Assembly (NCBI RefSeq): GCF_010435965.1
Contig: NZ_JAAGAA010000003.1
Span: 228,635-292,634, forward strand
Direction: 5' to 3'
DNA length: 64,000 nt
Source of the DNA: Crenobacter caeni
GTDB taxonomy: Bacteria > Pseudomonadota > Gammaproteobacteria > Burkholderiales > Chromobacteriaceae
Below are positions 7,497 to 16,271 of the stretch, piece after piece. Numbering within the stretch: the first letter of the stretch is position 1; every line of letters begins with the position of its first letter. The position numbers and the translations under genes are program-made. The notes beneath the pieces were generated by a model. The model was not told the DNA's origin and ran no database searches. It saw nothing but the letters and a program-made list of their open reading frames with translations.

Positions 7497-8939
7497 TTAC
7501 CCCTGGCCGTAGCTCGCGCCTGCGATCGCGGCCTCTTCGGCGGTTGGCCGGAACGGGGTGGCCACGCTGGCCGAGGCGAGCGCGCGCTCGACCAGCACGT
7601 CGGCGCTCGCCACGTGCAGGTCTTCCGGCACGCGCTGGCCGTTGGTCACGTACTGCAGGGTCAGCCGGTTGCGGATGATCACGTCGAGGCCGGCCCCCAG
7701 TTGCACCGACTCGTCCATCTTGGAGAGTACGCAGCCGGCGAGATCATTGCTCTTGAAGTGGCGCACCACGTCTTCCAGCGTGCGCCCGTCGGCATTGGCG
7801 GCGAGCAGCAGCAGGCGGTGCACCGGCCGGTTGCTGGCGGCGAACATGCGGGTCTGCGCGAGCACGCGCTGGTCGCGCTGGCTCATGCCGACGGTGTCGA
7901 TCAGCACCACGCGGCGGTCGGCGAGGTCGGCCAGCGTCAGCTGCAAATCGCCCTCGTTCTGCACCGAGAACACCGGCACGCCGAGGATCTTGCCGTAGAT
8001 GCGCAACTGGTCCTGCGCGCCGATCCGGTAGCTGTCGGTGGTGATCAGCGCGACCTGCTGCGCGCCGTAGCGCAGCGTCGCGCGCGCGGCGAGCTTGGCG
8101 ACGGTAGTGGTCTTGCCGACGCCGGTTGGGCCGACCAGCGCGAAGATGCCACCCTTGGCGACCAGGTCGTCGGCCGGGTCCATGCACTTGAGGTTGTGCC
8201 TGAGCGCGGACGCCGCCCATTTGAGCGCCGTCTCGCTGTCGTAGTGTGCCGGCAGCTTCTGCGTGAGCTGGCGGATCAGCGCCGGGCTGAACCCCGCGCC
8301 CAACAGGGTGCGGAACAGCTCGGCGCGGTTGGGCGTCTGCCCTTCCATTTCCGCCCACGCGAAGGTCGCCAGCTGGTTTTGCAGCAGGTGCTTGAGCGCG
8401 CGGATTTCTTCGCCGATATGGCGGATGTCCTCGGCGACCGCGCCGTCGACCTCGACGCTCGCCGGCGCGCGCGGCGCGGCGGCCGCCTGTGCTGCCGGTT
8501 TGGGGGCCGGGGCCGTCGGGGGCGCGGCTTCGGGCACTGCGGCGAACGCAGGTTCAGGCCGCGCCAGCGGCTCGAACGGCGCCGGCGTGGCCGGAGCGGC
8601 CGCGGCGGGCATCACGCGGGGGAGGGGGGGCGCCGGCGGCGGCTCCTGTAACGGCTCGACCGGCATCGCGTAGCTGCGCGCCAGCGCGCGCGCGGTGGCG
8701 CCGCCTGCGCCCGGCGGCGTGCTCGGCGTGGCCGGCACGTTGCGCGGGCGGTGGCGGCTGGAGGTGGGGGCGAGCGTATCGGACAGCGCGGCCACGTCGG
8801 CGTCGGCGACGGCCATGATCTCCACCCCGCCGCCCGCGGTCGGGCGGTTGGACAGGATCAGCGCGTCGGCGCCCAGCTCCTCGCGGACCTGGCGCAGCGC
8901 GTCGCGCGTGGTTTTGCCGTAAAACTTTCTCACCACCAT
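7497..8939 (-). CDS. flhF: Flagellar biosynthesis GTPase FlhF
   Basis: 480-aa SRP-type GTPase that marks the cell pole for flagellar assembly. Order of parts: an N-terminal B domain start (residues 1-50, KTTRDALRQVREELGADA), a long alanine/proline-rich linker (about 60-160), a helical N domain (165-260) and the G domain with GPTGVGKTTT at 270-279, TTDSYRIGAQDQ, and LIDTVGMSQRDQ. The linker is poorly conserved in the family. A 14-base gap follows flhA. With FlhG it suggests one or few polar flagella. Confidence 0.96.
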   Translation of the reverse strand: MVVRKFYGKTTRDALRQVREELGADALILSNRPTAGGGVEIMAVADADVAALSDTLAPTSSRHRPRNVPATPSTPPGAGGATARALARSYAMPVEPLQEPPPAPPLPRVMPAAAAPATPAPFEPLARPEPAFAAVPEAAPPTAPAPKPAAQAAAAPRAPASVEVDGAVAEDIRHIGEEIRALKHLLQNQLATFAWAEMEGQTPNRAELFRTLLGAGFSPALIRQLTQKLPAHYDSETALKWAASALRHNLKCMDPADDLVAKGGIFALVGPTGVGKTTTVAKLAARATLRYGAQQVALITTDSYRIGAQDQLRIYGKILGVPVFSVQNEGDLQLTLADLADRRVVLIDTVGMSQRDQRVLAQTRMFAASNRPVHRLLLLAANADGRTLEDVVRHFKSNDLAGCVLSKMDESVQLGAGLDVIIRNRLTLQYVTNGQRVPEDLHVASADVLVERALASASVATPFRPTAEEAAIAGASYGQG

Positions 8940-8953
8940 CTGTCAGTTCGTCC

Positions 8954-11050
8954 TTATCCCTTGCCGCCGCCGATCACGGCAATTATACGGATGGTTTTGC
9001 TGTCGGGGATTTCGTTGTGCGAAATGACTCGAAGCTGGGGCAGCGCTCGGCGCATGAAGCGCGCGATCAGCGCGCGCAGCGCGGGCGGCGTCAGCAGCAC
9101 CGGGTTGATGCCCTGCGCCTCGACGGCCTCGGTCTCGCGCACCGCGTTGGCCAGCAGGTTCTCGGCGAGGCCGGGTTCGAGGCCGCCGCCCGCCTTGGAC
9201 TGCACCGCCTGCATCAGGATGCCCTCGAGCTGCGGGTCGAGCGTCATCAGCGGTAGTTCGTTCTCGCCCGGGAAGAGCTGCTGGACGATGGCGCGCGACA
9301 GCGCGGTGCGCACCGCCGAGGTCAGCTCGTCGATGTCCTGGGTGACCGGCACATGGTCGGCCAGCGTCTCGAGGATGGTGCGGAAGTCGCGGATGCCGAC
9401 GCCGTCGACCAAGAGTTGCTGCAGCACCTTCTGCAAGGTGCCCACCGGCACCACCTTGGGCACCAGGTCCTCGATCAGCTTGGGCGACTCCTTCGCCTGG
9501 TGTTCGATCAGCGCCTGCACTTCCTCGCGGCCGAGCAGCTCGGCCGCGTGCGTCTGCAGCAGGTTGGAGATATGGGTGGCGACCACGGTGCTCGCGTCGA
9601 CCACCGTGTAGCCCAGGCTCTGCGCCTCTTCGCGGCGGTCGGCGGCGATCCACAGTGCCGGCAGGCCGAAGGTCGGGTCGGTGGTCGGCGTGCCCGGCAC
9701 CTCGCCGTCGACCTGGCCGGGGTTGATCGCCAGGAACTGCCCGGCGTACGCGTCGCCGTTGCCGATCTCGACGCCCTTGAGCAGGATGCGGTAGGCGTTG
9801 GGGCGGATCTCCAGGTTGTCGCGGATATGCACCGGTGGTACCAGGAAGCCAACTTCCTGCGCGATCTTCTTGCGGATGCCGCGGATGCGCCTGAGCAGCT
9901 CGCCGTCCTGGTCGCGGTCGACCAGCGGGATCAGCCGGTAGCCGACCTCCAGCCCCAGCATGTCGACCGACTGCACGTCGTTCCAGCTCACCTCGGCCGC
10001 CGGCTGCTCGGGCATGGGTGCGCCCGGCAGCACGCCGGCGCCTGCGCCCGCCAGTTCGGCCTGCGCCGTTTCGCGGCCGCGCTTCTCCTGCCACCAGGCG
10101 AGCGCGGCGAGCGACGCGGCGATGGTCAGGAAGGCGATATGCGGCATGTTGGGGATCAGCCCGATCAGCCCGATCACCGCGGCGGTGATGTAGAGCACCT
10201 GCGGGTTGGCGAACAGCTGGCCCAGGAACTGCTCGGACAGGTCCTTGTCGGTGCCGACGCGGGCAACCACGATGCCGGCGGCGGTCGAGATGATCAGCGC
10301 CGGGATCTGCGCGACCAGGCCGTCGCCGATGGTCAACAGGGTGTAGGTCCTGGCGGCCTCGCCCGCCGGCAGGTCGTGTTGTGCCATGCCGACGATCAGG
10401 CCGCCGACGATGTTGATCACGATGATCATGATGCCGGCCATCGCGTCGCCGCGCACGAACTTGGATGCACCGTCCATCGCGCCGAAGAAGTTGGCTTCCT
10501 CGGTGATCATCTGGCGGCGCTTGCGCGCCTCGTCCTCGCCGATCAGGCCGGCGTTGAGGTCGGCGTCGATCGCCATCTGCTTGCCGGGCATCGCGTCCAG
10601 CGTGAAGCGGGCCGACACCTCGGCGATGCGGCCGGCACCCTTGGTGATCACCATGAAGTTGATGATGGTGAGGATGATGAACACGATGATGCCGATGGCG
10701 ACGTTCTCGCCGATCAAAAAGTGCGCGAACGATTCGATCACCTTGCCCGCCGCGTCCGGACCGGTGTGGCCTTCCATCAGGATCACCCGGCTGGAGGCGA
10801 CGTTCAGCGACAGGCGCAACAGCGTCGTGACCAGCAGCACCGCCGGGAACGCCGAGAATTCCAGCGGATGGCGGGTGTTGATGCCGACCAAGAGCACGAT
10901 GATCGACATCGCGATGTTGAAGGTGAAGAACGCGTCGAGCACCAGCGGCGGCAGCGGCAGCACCATCATCGCGAGGATCAGGATGATGAGCACCGGCCCG
11001 GCCAGTCCGGACAGGTTGAGCGTCTTGAGGATGCCTAGGATCTGCTTCAT
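8954..11050 (-). CDS. flhA: Flagellar export gate protein FlhA
   Basis: 698-aa inner-membrane component of the flagellar type III export gate, uses the proton gradient and docks export chaperones. The first 320 residues hold about eight membrane segments, with the family motif TLLRLSLNVASSRVILMEGH and a cytoplasmic loop RFTLDAMPGKQMAIDADLNAG; the rest is the large cytoplasmic domain ending near RVISHNEIPDSKTIR. Length is typical (about 690-700). Start ATG at 11050, eight bases after flhB. Confidence 0.97.
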   Translation of the reverse strand: MKQILGILKTLNLSGLAGPVLIILILAMMVLPLPPLVLDAFFTFNIAMSIIVLLVGINTRHPLEFSAFPAVLLVTTLLRLSLNVASSRVILMEGHTGPDAAGKVIESFAHFLIGENVAIGIIVFIILTIINFMVITKGAGRIAEVSARFTLDAMPGKQMAIDADLNAGLIGEDEARKRRQMITEEANFFGAMDGASKFVRGDAMAGIMIIVINIVGGLIVGMAQHDLPAGEAARTYTLLTIGDGLVAQIPALIISTAAGIVVARVGTDKDLSEQFLGQLFANPQVLYITAAVIGLIGLIPNMPHIAFLTIAASLAALAWWQEKRGRETAQAELAGAGAGVLPGAPMPEQPAAEVSWNDVQSVDMLGLEVGYRLIPLVDRDQDGELLRRIRGIRKKIAQEVGFLVPPVHIRDNLEIRPNAYRILLKGVEIGNGDAYAGQFLAINPGQVDGEVPGTPTTDPTFGLPALWIAADRREEAQSLGYTVVDASTVVATHISNLLQTHAAELLGREEVQALIEHQAKESPKLIEDLVPKVVPVGTLQKVLQQLLVDGVGIRDFRTILETLADHVPVTQDIDELTSAVRTALSRAIVQQLFPGENELPLMTLDPQLEGILMQAVQSKAGGGLEPGLAENLLANAVRETEAVEAQGINPVLLTPPALRALIARFMRRALPQLRVISHNEIPDSKTIRIIAVIGGGKG

Positions 11051-11058
11051 TCAGTGTT

Positions 11059-12216
11059 TCATTGGTTGCGGCCGGCGGCCGTCTTCTTCGATTGCGGGTC
11101 GAGCTCGGGCGGCACCTCGAGCGCGTCCGGGTAGACCGGGGCGAGGCCGCCGTTCTGTTCGTACACGCGCAGCTGGTAGATGTAGGCGAGCACCTGCGCT
11201 GCCGCGTCAAACAGCTTGGGCGGGATGTCTTCGCCCAGTTCCGCGTGGAAATACAAGGCGCGCGCGAAGGCCGGCGCGCGCATGCTGGCGACCTTGTGTT
11301 CGCGGCCGGCCTCGAGGATCCTTTCGGCAAGCTTGAGCGTGCCCTTGGCGACTACCTGCGGCGCGCGCATGCCGTCGCTGTACTTGAGCGCGACCGCGTA
11401 GTGGGTCGGGTTGGTGACGATCACGTTGGCGTGCGGCACCTCCTGCATCATCCGCTTGCGCGCGGCCTCGCGCTGCAGCTGGCGGATGCGGCCTTTCACC
11501 TCGGGCGAGCCCTGCTGCTCCTTGTGCTCCTGCTTGACCTCTTCCTTGGTCATCCTCAGCTTCTTGTGGTACTGCCACAGCTGCAGCGGCACGTCGACCG
11601 CGACCAAAAAGAGCAGGGCGCCGGCGACGATCAGCAGGGTGTGGCCGACCAGCTCCATCATCCGCGCGAGCCCTAGTTCCAGCGGCATCGTCGCGAGCGA
11701 GGTCAGCTCGGCGCGTTCGCTCCAGATCACCCAGGTGGCGACGCCGCCGATCAGCGCGCTCTTCATCACCGCCTTGCCGCCCTCGGCCAGCGCCTGCACC
11801 GACACCATGCGCTTGAGGCCGGAGGCCGGGTTGAGCTTGGAGAACTTGGGCTCGATCGCCTTGGCCGACAGGTTCCAGCCGCCGATCAGCAAGGGCGTGA
11901 ACAGCGCGACGACGGCGAGCGCGCCCAAGAAAGGCAGCAGCATCCACAGGGTGTCGAGCGCCGCCGCGCGAAACGCCTCGACGGCGAGTTCGGGCGTCTT
12001 CAGCGACTGCGCATCGAAGCCGAGCAGCCGCTTGCTGATCGCCGAGACGTCGCGGTAGAAGCCCGGCCCCAGCGCGATCAGCAGGCCGACGCCGGTCATG
12101 GTCACCGCGAAGGTCGCCAGCTCCCGAGAGCGGGGGACGTTGCCTTCCTCGCGCGCCTGCGACAGTCGCCGCTCGGAGGCGGGCTCTGTGCGTTCGAGGT
12201 CGGAATCTTCAGCCAT
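11059..12216 (-). CDS. flhB: Flagellar export switch protein FlhB
   Basis: 385-aa export-gate protein that switches substrate class from hook to filament after self-cleavage. Four membrane segments lie in residues about 30-210; the autocleavage site NPTH is seen in VIVTNPTHYAVALKY. The C-terminal cytoplasmic half is normal in length. First gene of the six-gene flagellar operon. Upstream on the minus strand an extended -10 (TGGTAAGAT, TAAGAT at 12257-12252) may be its promoter; no clear -35 or sigma-54 element was found. Confidence 0.97.
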   Translation of the reverse strand: MAEDSDLERTEPASERRLSQAREEGNVPRSRELATFAVTMTGVGLLIALGPGFYRDVSAISKRLLGFDAQSLKTPELAVEAFRAAALDTLWMLLPFLGALAVVALFTPLLIGGWNLSAKAIEPKFSKLNPASGLKRMVSVQALAEGGKAVMKSALIGGVATWVIWSERAELTSLATMPLELGLARMMELVGHTLLIVAGALLFLVAVDVPLQLWQYHKKLRMTKEEVKQEHKEQQGSPEVKGRIRQLQREAARKRMMQEVPHANVIVTNPTHYAVALKYSDGMRAPQVVAKGTLKLAERILEAGREHKVASMRAPAFARALYFHAELGEDIPPKLFDAAAQVLAYIYQLRVYEQNGGLAPVYPDALEVPPELDPQSKKTAAGRNQ

Positions 12217-12354
12217 GGGCGCGCGGTTTCAGGGTGGTCGATTAACCCGCCATCTTACCAGTTAGGCGCAAGAACCCGGTATCAAAGCAGAGGTGTTTTG
12301 AGGCTTTTTTGTTGAAAAACAGGCCGCTGGGCGGAGCGTGCCGGCGACGGGGCC

Positions 12355-12395
12355 AACGCCCGGCGATTGGGCGTTTGCCTGTGCTGCGTTACACT
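12355..12395 (+). promoter_or_regulatory. thyA promoter with overlapping inverted repeat
   Basis: TTGGGC (12367-12372), 17 bases, TACACT (12390-12395), ending 27 bases before thyA. A perfect seven-base inverted repeat AACGCCC/GGGCGTT (12355-12361 and 12369-12375) overlaps the -35; it has no T tail, so it is more likely an operator or chance than a terminator. Confidence 0.55.
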
Positions 12396-12422
12396 TGCGC
12401 GATTAAACTTGGCTGCAAGAAG

Positions 12423-13217
12423 ATGAAACAATACCTCGACCTGATGCGCCACGTGCTCGAGCACGGCGATATCAAGACCGACCGCACCGGTACCGGCACC
12501 CGCTCGGTGTTCGGCTACCAGATGCGCTTCAACCTCGAGGACGGCTTCCCGCTGGTGACCACCAAGAAGCTGCACCTCAAGTCCATCATCCACGAACTGT
12601 TGTGGTTCCTGTCCGGCGACACCAATATCCGTTACCTGAAGGAAAACGGCGTGCGCATCTGGGACGAATGGGCGGACGAAAACGGCGACCTGGGCCCGGT
12701 GTACGGCTACCAGTGGCGCTCGTGGCCGGCGCCAAACGGCGGCAAGGTCGACCAGATCGCCAACGTGATCGAGATGATCAAGCGCACGCCGGACTCGCGC
12801 CGGCTGATCGTCTCGGCGTGGAACCCGGCCTTGGTCGACGAGATGGCCTTGCCGCCGTGCCACAGCCTGTTCCAGTTCTACGTATCGAACGGGCGCCTCT
12901 CTTGCCAGCTCTACCAGCGCTCGGCCGACATCTTCCTGGGCGTACCGTTCAATATCGCCAGCTACGCCTTGCTTACCATGATGGTCGCGCAGGTGTGCGG
13001 CTTGAAGGCGGGCGACTTCGTGCACACGCTGGGCGACGCGCATCTTTACAGCAACCATCTGGAGCAGGCGCGCGAGCAGCTCGCGCGCGAGCCGTACCCG
13101 CTACCGACGATGAAACTCAACCCGGCGGTCACCGACATCTTCGGCTTCAAGTTCGAGGACTTCACGCTGGAAGGCTACCAGGCGCACCCGCATATCAAGG
13201 CGCAGGTGGCGGTATGA
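12423..13217 (+). CDS. thyA: Thymidylate synthase
   Basis: 264-aa enzyme that methylates dUMP to dTMP with 5,10-methylenetetrahydrofolate, giving dihydrofolate. Seen: the phosphate-binding [12 protein letters not shown] near the N-terminus, the catalytic cysteine in [11 protein letters not shown], and the C-terminal [10 protein letters not shown]. The ATG at 12423 gives the standard [12 protein letters not shown] start; the frame is open upstream but without similarity. It overlaps folA by four bases (ATGA), so the DHF producer and recycler are translated together. Confidence 0.98.
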   Translation: MKQYLDLMRHVLEHGDIKTDRTGTGTRSVFGYQMRFNLEDGFPLVTTKKLHLKSIIHELLWFLSGDTNIRYLKENGVRIWDEWADENGDLGPVYGYQWRSWPAPNGGKVDQIANVIEMIKRTPDSRRLIVSAWNPALVDEMALPPCHSLFQFYVSNGRLSCQLYQRSADIFLGVPFNIASYALLTMMVAQVCGLKAGDFVHTLGDAHLYSNHLEQAREQLAREPYPLPTMKLNPAVTDIFGFKFEDFTLEGYQAHPHIKAQVAV

Positions 13218-13702
13218 AGCCGGTGCTGACGCTGGTGGTGGCGATGGCCAGGGGGCGGGTGATCGGCAAGGACAACGCGCTGCCGTGGCATTTGCCGGAA
13301 GACCTCAAGCACTTCAAGGCGGTGACGCTGGGCAAGCCCATCATCATGGGGCGCAAGACCTGGGATTCGATCGGCCGCCCGCTGCCGGGCCGGCGCAATA
13401 TCGTCGTCACCCGCAACCCTGCGTGGCAGGCGGACGGCGCCGAGGCCGTGCATTCGCTGGCAGACGCGCTCGCGCTGGTGGGGGATGTGGACGAGGTCTG
13501 CGTGATCGGCGGGGGCGAGCTGTTCGCGCAGGCCCTGCCGCTTGCCGACCGGCTGGAGCTGACCGAGATCGACCTTGAGGTTGCCGGCGACGCGCATTTC
13601 CCGGCGTGGGACGACGGCACCTGGCAGGAGACCGCGCGCGAGGCGCACCGTCGCGACGACGGCCTAACGTGGTGCTACCGCACGCTCACGCGCCGGTGCT
13701 AG
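13214..13702 (+). CDS. folA: Dihydrofolate reductase
   Basis: 162-aa NADPH-dependent reductase of dihydrofolate, completing the thymidylate cycle with thyA. Seen: [18 protein letters not shown] (active-site acidic residue after PWHLP), [18 protein letters not shown] for NADPH binding, and [18 protein letters not shown]. The start codon overlaps the thyA stop (ATGA). Typical length. Confidence 0.98.
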   Translation: MKPVLTLVVAMARGRVIGKDNALPWHLPEDLKHFKAVTLGKPIIMGRKTWDSIGRPLPGRRNIVVTRNPAWQADGAEAVHSLADALALVGDVDEVCVIGGGELFAQALPLADRLELTEIDLEVAGDAHFPAWDDGTWQETAREAHRRDDGLTWCYRTLTRRC

Positions 13703-13716
13703 GCGTCAAGCACGCA

Positions 13717-13770
13717 ACGGCCGGGAAGGCCACGCGTACCGTAGGTGCACGGCTTTCCCGGCCGTTTTTT
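13717..13770 (+). terminator. Terminator of thyA-folA
   Basis: Eleven-base perfect stem ACGGCCGGGAA/TTCCCGGCCGT (13717-13727 and 13755-13765) with an unusually large 27-base loop and a T6 tail. Confidence 0.8.
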
Positions 13771-13782
13771 CTTGGCCGGCGC

Positions 13783-14457
13783 TTAAACCTTCTCGGCTGC
13801 CGACAGTGCGCGGGTCGCCTCGACGATCACCTGGCTGTAGGTGTCGTGCAGCGCGCGGCTGAGTGCGCCGATGCGTTCGCCGTCGCGGGCGACGATGGCA
13901 GAGACCGCGTCGGCGATGAAGGCTTGCGCGCGCGCGAGCTGCGGCTGGCCGGCGCGGAAGATCGCGTACAGGCAGCGGCGGGTCAGCGGCTGCATCTCTT
14001 CCAGCGTCGCCTGCAGGTAGCGGTTGCCGCAGCGTGCGTACAGTGCGCCGAGAAACTCGAAGCTGGTCGCGTAGAAGGCGGCGATATCGTCCTGCCGGCG
14101 GTCGATCGCCAGTTGCGCCTCGCATTCGAACAGCGGCGCCAGATCGTCGTGCTGCCAGCGCGCGGCTACGCTCTTCATCGCCTGCTCCAGCAGCAAAAAC
14201 CACAGCTCGAGGAAGGCGCGCACGTCGTCGGCGTTCATGCTCTCGACCACCGCGCCGCGGCGCGGATAGATGCGGATCAGCTGGCGGCGCTCGAGAATTA
14301 GCAGCGCCTCGCGCACCGAGCTGCGGCTCACCGACAGTTCGGCGGCGATACGCAATTCCTGGATGCGGGCGTTCGGTGCGAGCGTGCCGCGGATGATGTG
14401 TTCGCCCAGGTGGGCGGCGATCTGTTCGGTCAGCGAGTCGTTGGCTTTGAAAGTCAT
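13783..14457 (-). CDS. GntR-family transcriptional regulator (FCD type)
   Basis: 224-aa regulator. Residues about 8-75 form the winged helix (TEQIAAHLGEHIIRGTLAP, then LSVSRSSVREALLILER), and residues about 85-215 are an all-helical FCD ligand domain. FCD regulators usually sense a carboxylic acid and repress a nearby catabolic gene. Here no catabolic gene is adjacent: folA is convergent and a porin lies 400 bp upstream, so the target is unknown. A near-palindrome TTGTCCGGCAA just upstream of the start (plus strand about 14475-14485) could be its own operator. Confidence 0.88.
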   Translation of the reverse strand: MTFKANDSLTEQIAAHLGEHIIRGTLAPNARIQELRIAAELSVSRSSVREALLILERRQLIRIYPRRGAVVESMNADDVRAFLELWFLLLEQAMKSVAARWQHDDLAPLFECEAQLAIDRRQDDIAAFYATSFEFLGALYARCGNRYLQATLEEMQPLTRRCLYAIFRAGQPQLARAQAFIADAVSAIVARDGERIGALSRALHDTYSQVIVEATRALSAAEKV

Positions 14458-14594
14458 GGCGGGAGAATGTCGGATTGTCCGGCAAGTACGGCGAGCGGCA
14501 ATTTTAACACCGTGCGCGGGTGTGGCGTAAAACCGTCACCTTCTCTTGCAAAATGCATGGTTTGCTTGCCGTGGGCGTGCGCCGCGCCTAACAT

Positions 14595-14610
14595 TCAAAC
14601 GTCTGTTTGA
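14595..14610. promoter_or_regulatory. Candidate operator palindrome
   Basis: TCAAAC GTCT GTTTGA, a perfect six-base inverted repeat with a four-base spacer. Its inner part (CAAAC-N4-GTTTG) matches the shape reported for PsrA-like TetR-family regulators of fatty-acid genes. No gene of that kind is adjacent, so the regulator is unknown. Confidence 0.35.
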
Positions 14611-14689
14611 TTCGGGCCGCGCGAGGAAGACACCGAGGGGCTTTGCAAGGGCGCTCGTCAAGCTTCGCGTCGGACAGATCTGGTACCCT

Positions 14690-14785
14690 CAGCGTTCGGG
14701 ACGCGACGGGGGGCCACGCTGCAGGGAAGCTTGCAGGTACGACACGGGTGTTGACCGCCCCGGCTACAGGCCGGGGCGTTTTTTT
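14690..14785 (+). ncRNA. Putative small RNA ending at an orphan terminator
   Basis: About 95 bases between a possible extended -10 (TGGTACCCT at 14681-14689, poor -35) and a strong intrinsic terminator, with no plus-strand gene anywhere upstream since folA, which has its own terminator. Small hairpins are visible (GCGT-TCGGG-ACGC near 14692; CTGCA/TGCAG around 14719-14735). No similarity to 4.5S, 6S, tmRNA or a riboswitch class was recognised. Confidence 0.3.
14756..14785 (+). terminator. Orphan plus-strand intrinsic terminator
   Basis: Stem CGCCCCGGC/GCCGGGGCG (14756-14764, 14770-14778), five-base loop TACAG, T7 run at 14779-14785. Immediately followed by a second small hairpin GCCTGC/GCAGGC. 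No plus-strand gene precedes it. Confidence 0.8.
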
Positions 14786-14807
14786 GCCTGCGGTTTTGGC
14801 AGGCATG

Positions 14808-14836
14808 AAAAAACCGGCGCGAGGCGCCGGTTTTTT
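14808..14836. terminator. Terminator of the porin gene
   Basis: Symmetric hairpin AAAAAACCGGCGC/GCGCCGGTTTTTT with loop GAG, 18 bases beyond the porin stop; efficient in either direction by its A6/T6 flanks. Confidence 0.9.
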
Positions 14837-14854
14837 CGTTCAGAAGCGCGAGGC

Positions 14855-15943
14855 TTAGAACTTGTGGACCACGTAGGCACCGAAAGCGTCGATCTTGTCG
14901 TCGCCGAATGCCTTGGCCAGGTTGTCGTCCAGCTTGATGTGGCCGTACTGGGCGCTCAGGACGGTGCGCTTGGACAGCGCGTAGTCGGTGCCGACCACGA
15001 ACTGCTGGTAGCCGCTGTCGCTCAGCTTGCTGCCGCCTACCTTGACGTCGGTACCTTGCACGAAGGAAACCTTCGGCATGAAGTTGCCGATAGTGTAGGT
15101 CGCGGTCAGCGCGTACTCGCTGGATTCGAATTCGCCGGTCTTGGCAGTCAGGTCAGCTGCGTCGACGAAGCTTGCTGCGAAGGTCTGGTCGAAGTCACCC
15201 TTGTTCAGGCGGTAGCCGGCTGCCACGAACAGGTTGTTGGCTTCGTAGCCCACTTCCAGTTGGTGCTGTTTGCCGTCTTCGAACTTACCTTCAACCGAGC
15301 TGTTCAGCTTGGTACGGTAGGTGTACGCGTACTTGGCGAACATCGGGCCGTAGTTGTAGCCCAGACCCAGGTTGTAGGTTTCGCGGTCTTTGTTCTGACC
15401 TTCTTTGGCGATGCCGGTATCCGGATCAACAACGAAATCGGTCTTTTCGCGCTTGTCTTCTTCGGTGCCGTACAGGAAGGCGGCCTTGAAGCCTGCGTAT
15501 TCCGGGCTGTCGTAGCGGACAGCGTTCTTCACGCGGGTGTTGCCGCGGGTGTAGATGCCCAGACCCAGCGCGTCGCTGTTGTACTCGTACGGGTCAACGG
15601 TGCCCATGTCGGAGTCGCCGAAGTTGGACAGGTTACCCAGACGCAGGGTGCCGAACTCGGAGGTGACGCCGACGAAGGACTGGCGGGAAGCCCAGTTGCC
15701 GCTGTTGGCGCTGTTGTCGATGGCAACGCCGGTCTCAACCTGCCAGATTGCCTTCAGGCCGTTGCCCAGGTCTTCAGCACCCTTGAAACCGATGCGGGAG
15801 CCCACGTCTTCGATGTTGGTCGCACGTTGGCCAGCGGTGTCGATCGATTCAACGCCGCCTTTGATGGCGCCGTAGATGGTCACGTCAGCAGCTGCAACAG
15901 CCGGGATACCGGCGATCAGCGCAGCGATCAGGGTCTTTTTCAT
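14855..15943 (-). CDS. Outer-membrane porin, Gram-negative (Neisseria/Burkholderia type)
   Basis: 362-aa trimeric general porin of the outer membrane. Seen: signal peptide MKKTLIAALIAGIPAVAAA with cleavage before DVTIYG, the N-terminal strand DVTIYGAIKGGVES, the SRIGFKGAEDLGNGLKAIWQVE motif typical of betaproteobacterial porins, and a C-terminal phenylalanine (YVVHKF) recognised by the BAM complex. ATG at 15943 has AAGGA about nine bases upstream. Base use is less GC-rich than the neighbours, as expected for a very highly expressed gene. It stands alone, with its own terminator. Confidence 0.95.
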   Translation of the reverse strand: MKKTLIAALIAGIPAVAAADVTIYGAIKGGVESIDTAGQRATNIEDVGSRIGFKGAEDLGNGLKAIWQVETGVAIDNSANSGNWASRQSFVGVTSEFGTLRLGNLSNFGDSDMGTVDPYEYNSDALGLGIYTRGNTRVKNAVRYDSPEYAGFKAAFLYGTEEDKREKTDFVVDPDTGIAKEGQNKDRETYNLGLGYNYGPMFAKYAYTYRTKLNSSVEGKFEDGKQHQLEVGYEANNLFVAAGYRLNKGDFDQTFAASFVDAADLTAKTGEFESSEYALTATYTIGNFMPKVSFVQGTDVKVGGSKLSDSGYQQFVVGTDYALSKRTVLSAQYGHIKLDDNLAKAFGDDKIDAFGAYVVHKF

Positions 15944-15983
15944 GATGCTCTTCCTTGGTGTGTGAAGAAAAGTTTGTGAGCGA

Positions 15984-16013
15984 ATGCTAAACGCGAAGTT
16001 GTGCGTGATGCAA
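15984..16013 (-). promoter_or_regulatory. Candidate porin promoter
   Basis: On the minus strand TTGCAT (16013-16008), 18 bases, TAGCAT (15989-15984), about 40 bases before the porin start. A second -35-like TTGACG lies further upstream without a matching -10. Confidence 0.4.
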
Positions 16014-16242
16014 CACATCGAAAGCATACTGTTGCTTTTTTCCTACACATTGAGCGCGCCTGCTCGCCGTTTATGCGTGCGTCAAGATAAGTAAACCATT
16101 AAATTCACCGGTAAATCAGTGGTTTGCGCTGCGTGTGCGGGATTTGTGGTGGCGGGGCGAAAAACCGTGCCGGGCTGTTGTTTTTTGCGGCTTGTTTGCC
16201 AGTTGGCTGGCTGACTGGGCAGTTAAATGCCGATTTTCGGGC

Positions 16243-16271
16243 AAAAAAGAGCCCGTCCTGACGGGACGGGC
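16243..16271 (-). terminator. Terminator of the putative sRNA
   Basis: Eight-base stem GCCCGTCC/GGACGGGC (16251-16258, 16264-16271), five-base loop; on the minus strand it is followed by CTTTTTTG. It is separate from the metY terminator 150 bases upstream, which implies a transcript starting in between. Confidence 0.85.

Larger units (their letters stand above)
14458..14854. other. 397-bp noncoding gap between gntR and porin
   Basis: No credible gene: the open frames here lack ribosome sites and family similarity. The gap holds a TCAAAC-N4-GTTTGA palindrome, a possible extended -10 (TGGTACCCT, 14681-14689), several small hairpins, an orphan plus-strand terminator with a T7 tail and a shared terminator for the porin. 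Confidence 0.7.

Noticed and set aside
14546..15979. Plus-strand frame of 477 aa opposite the porin
   Set aside because: Antisense to an obvious porin with signal peptide and C-terminal phenylalanine.
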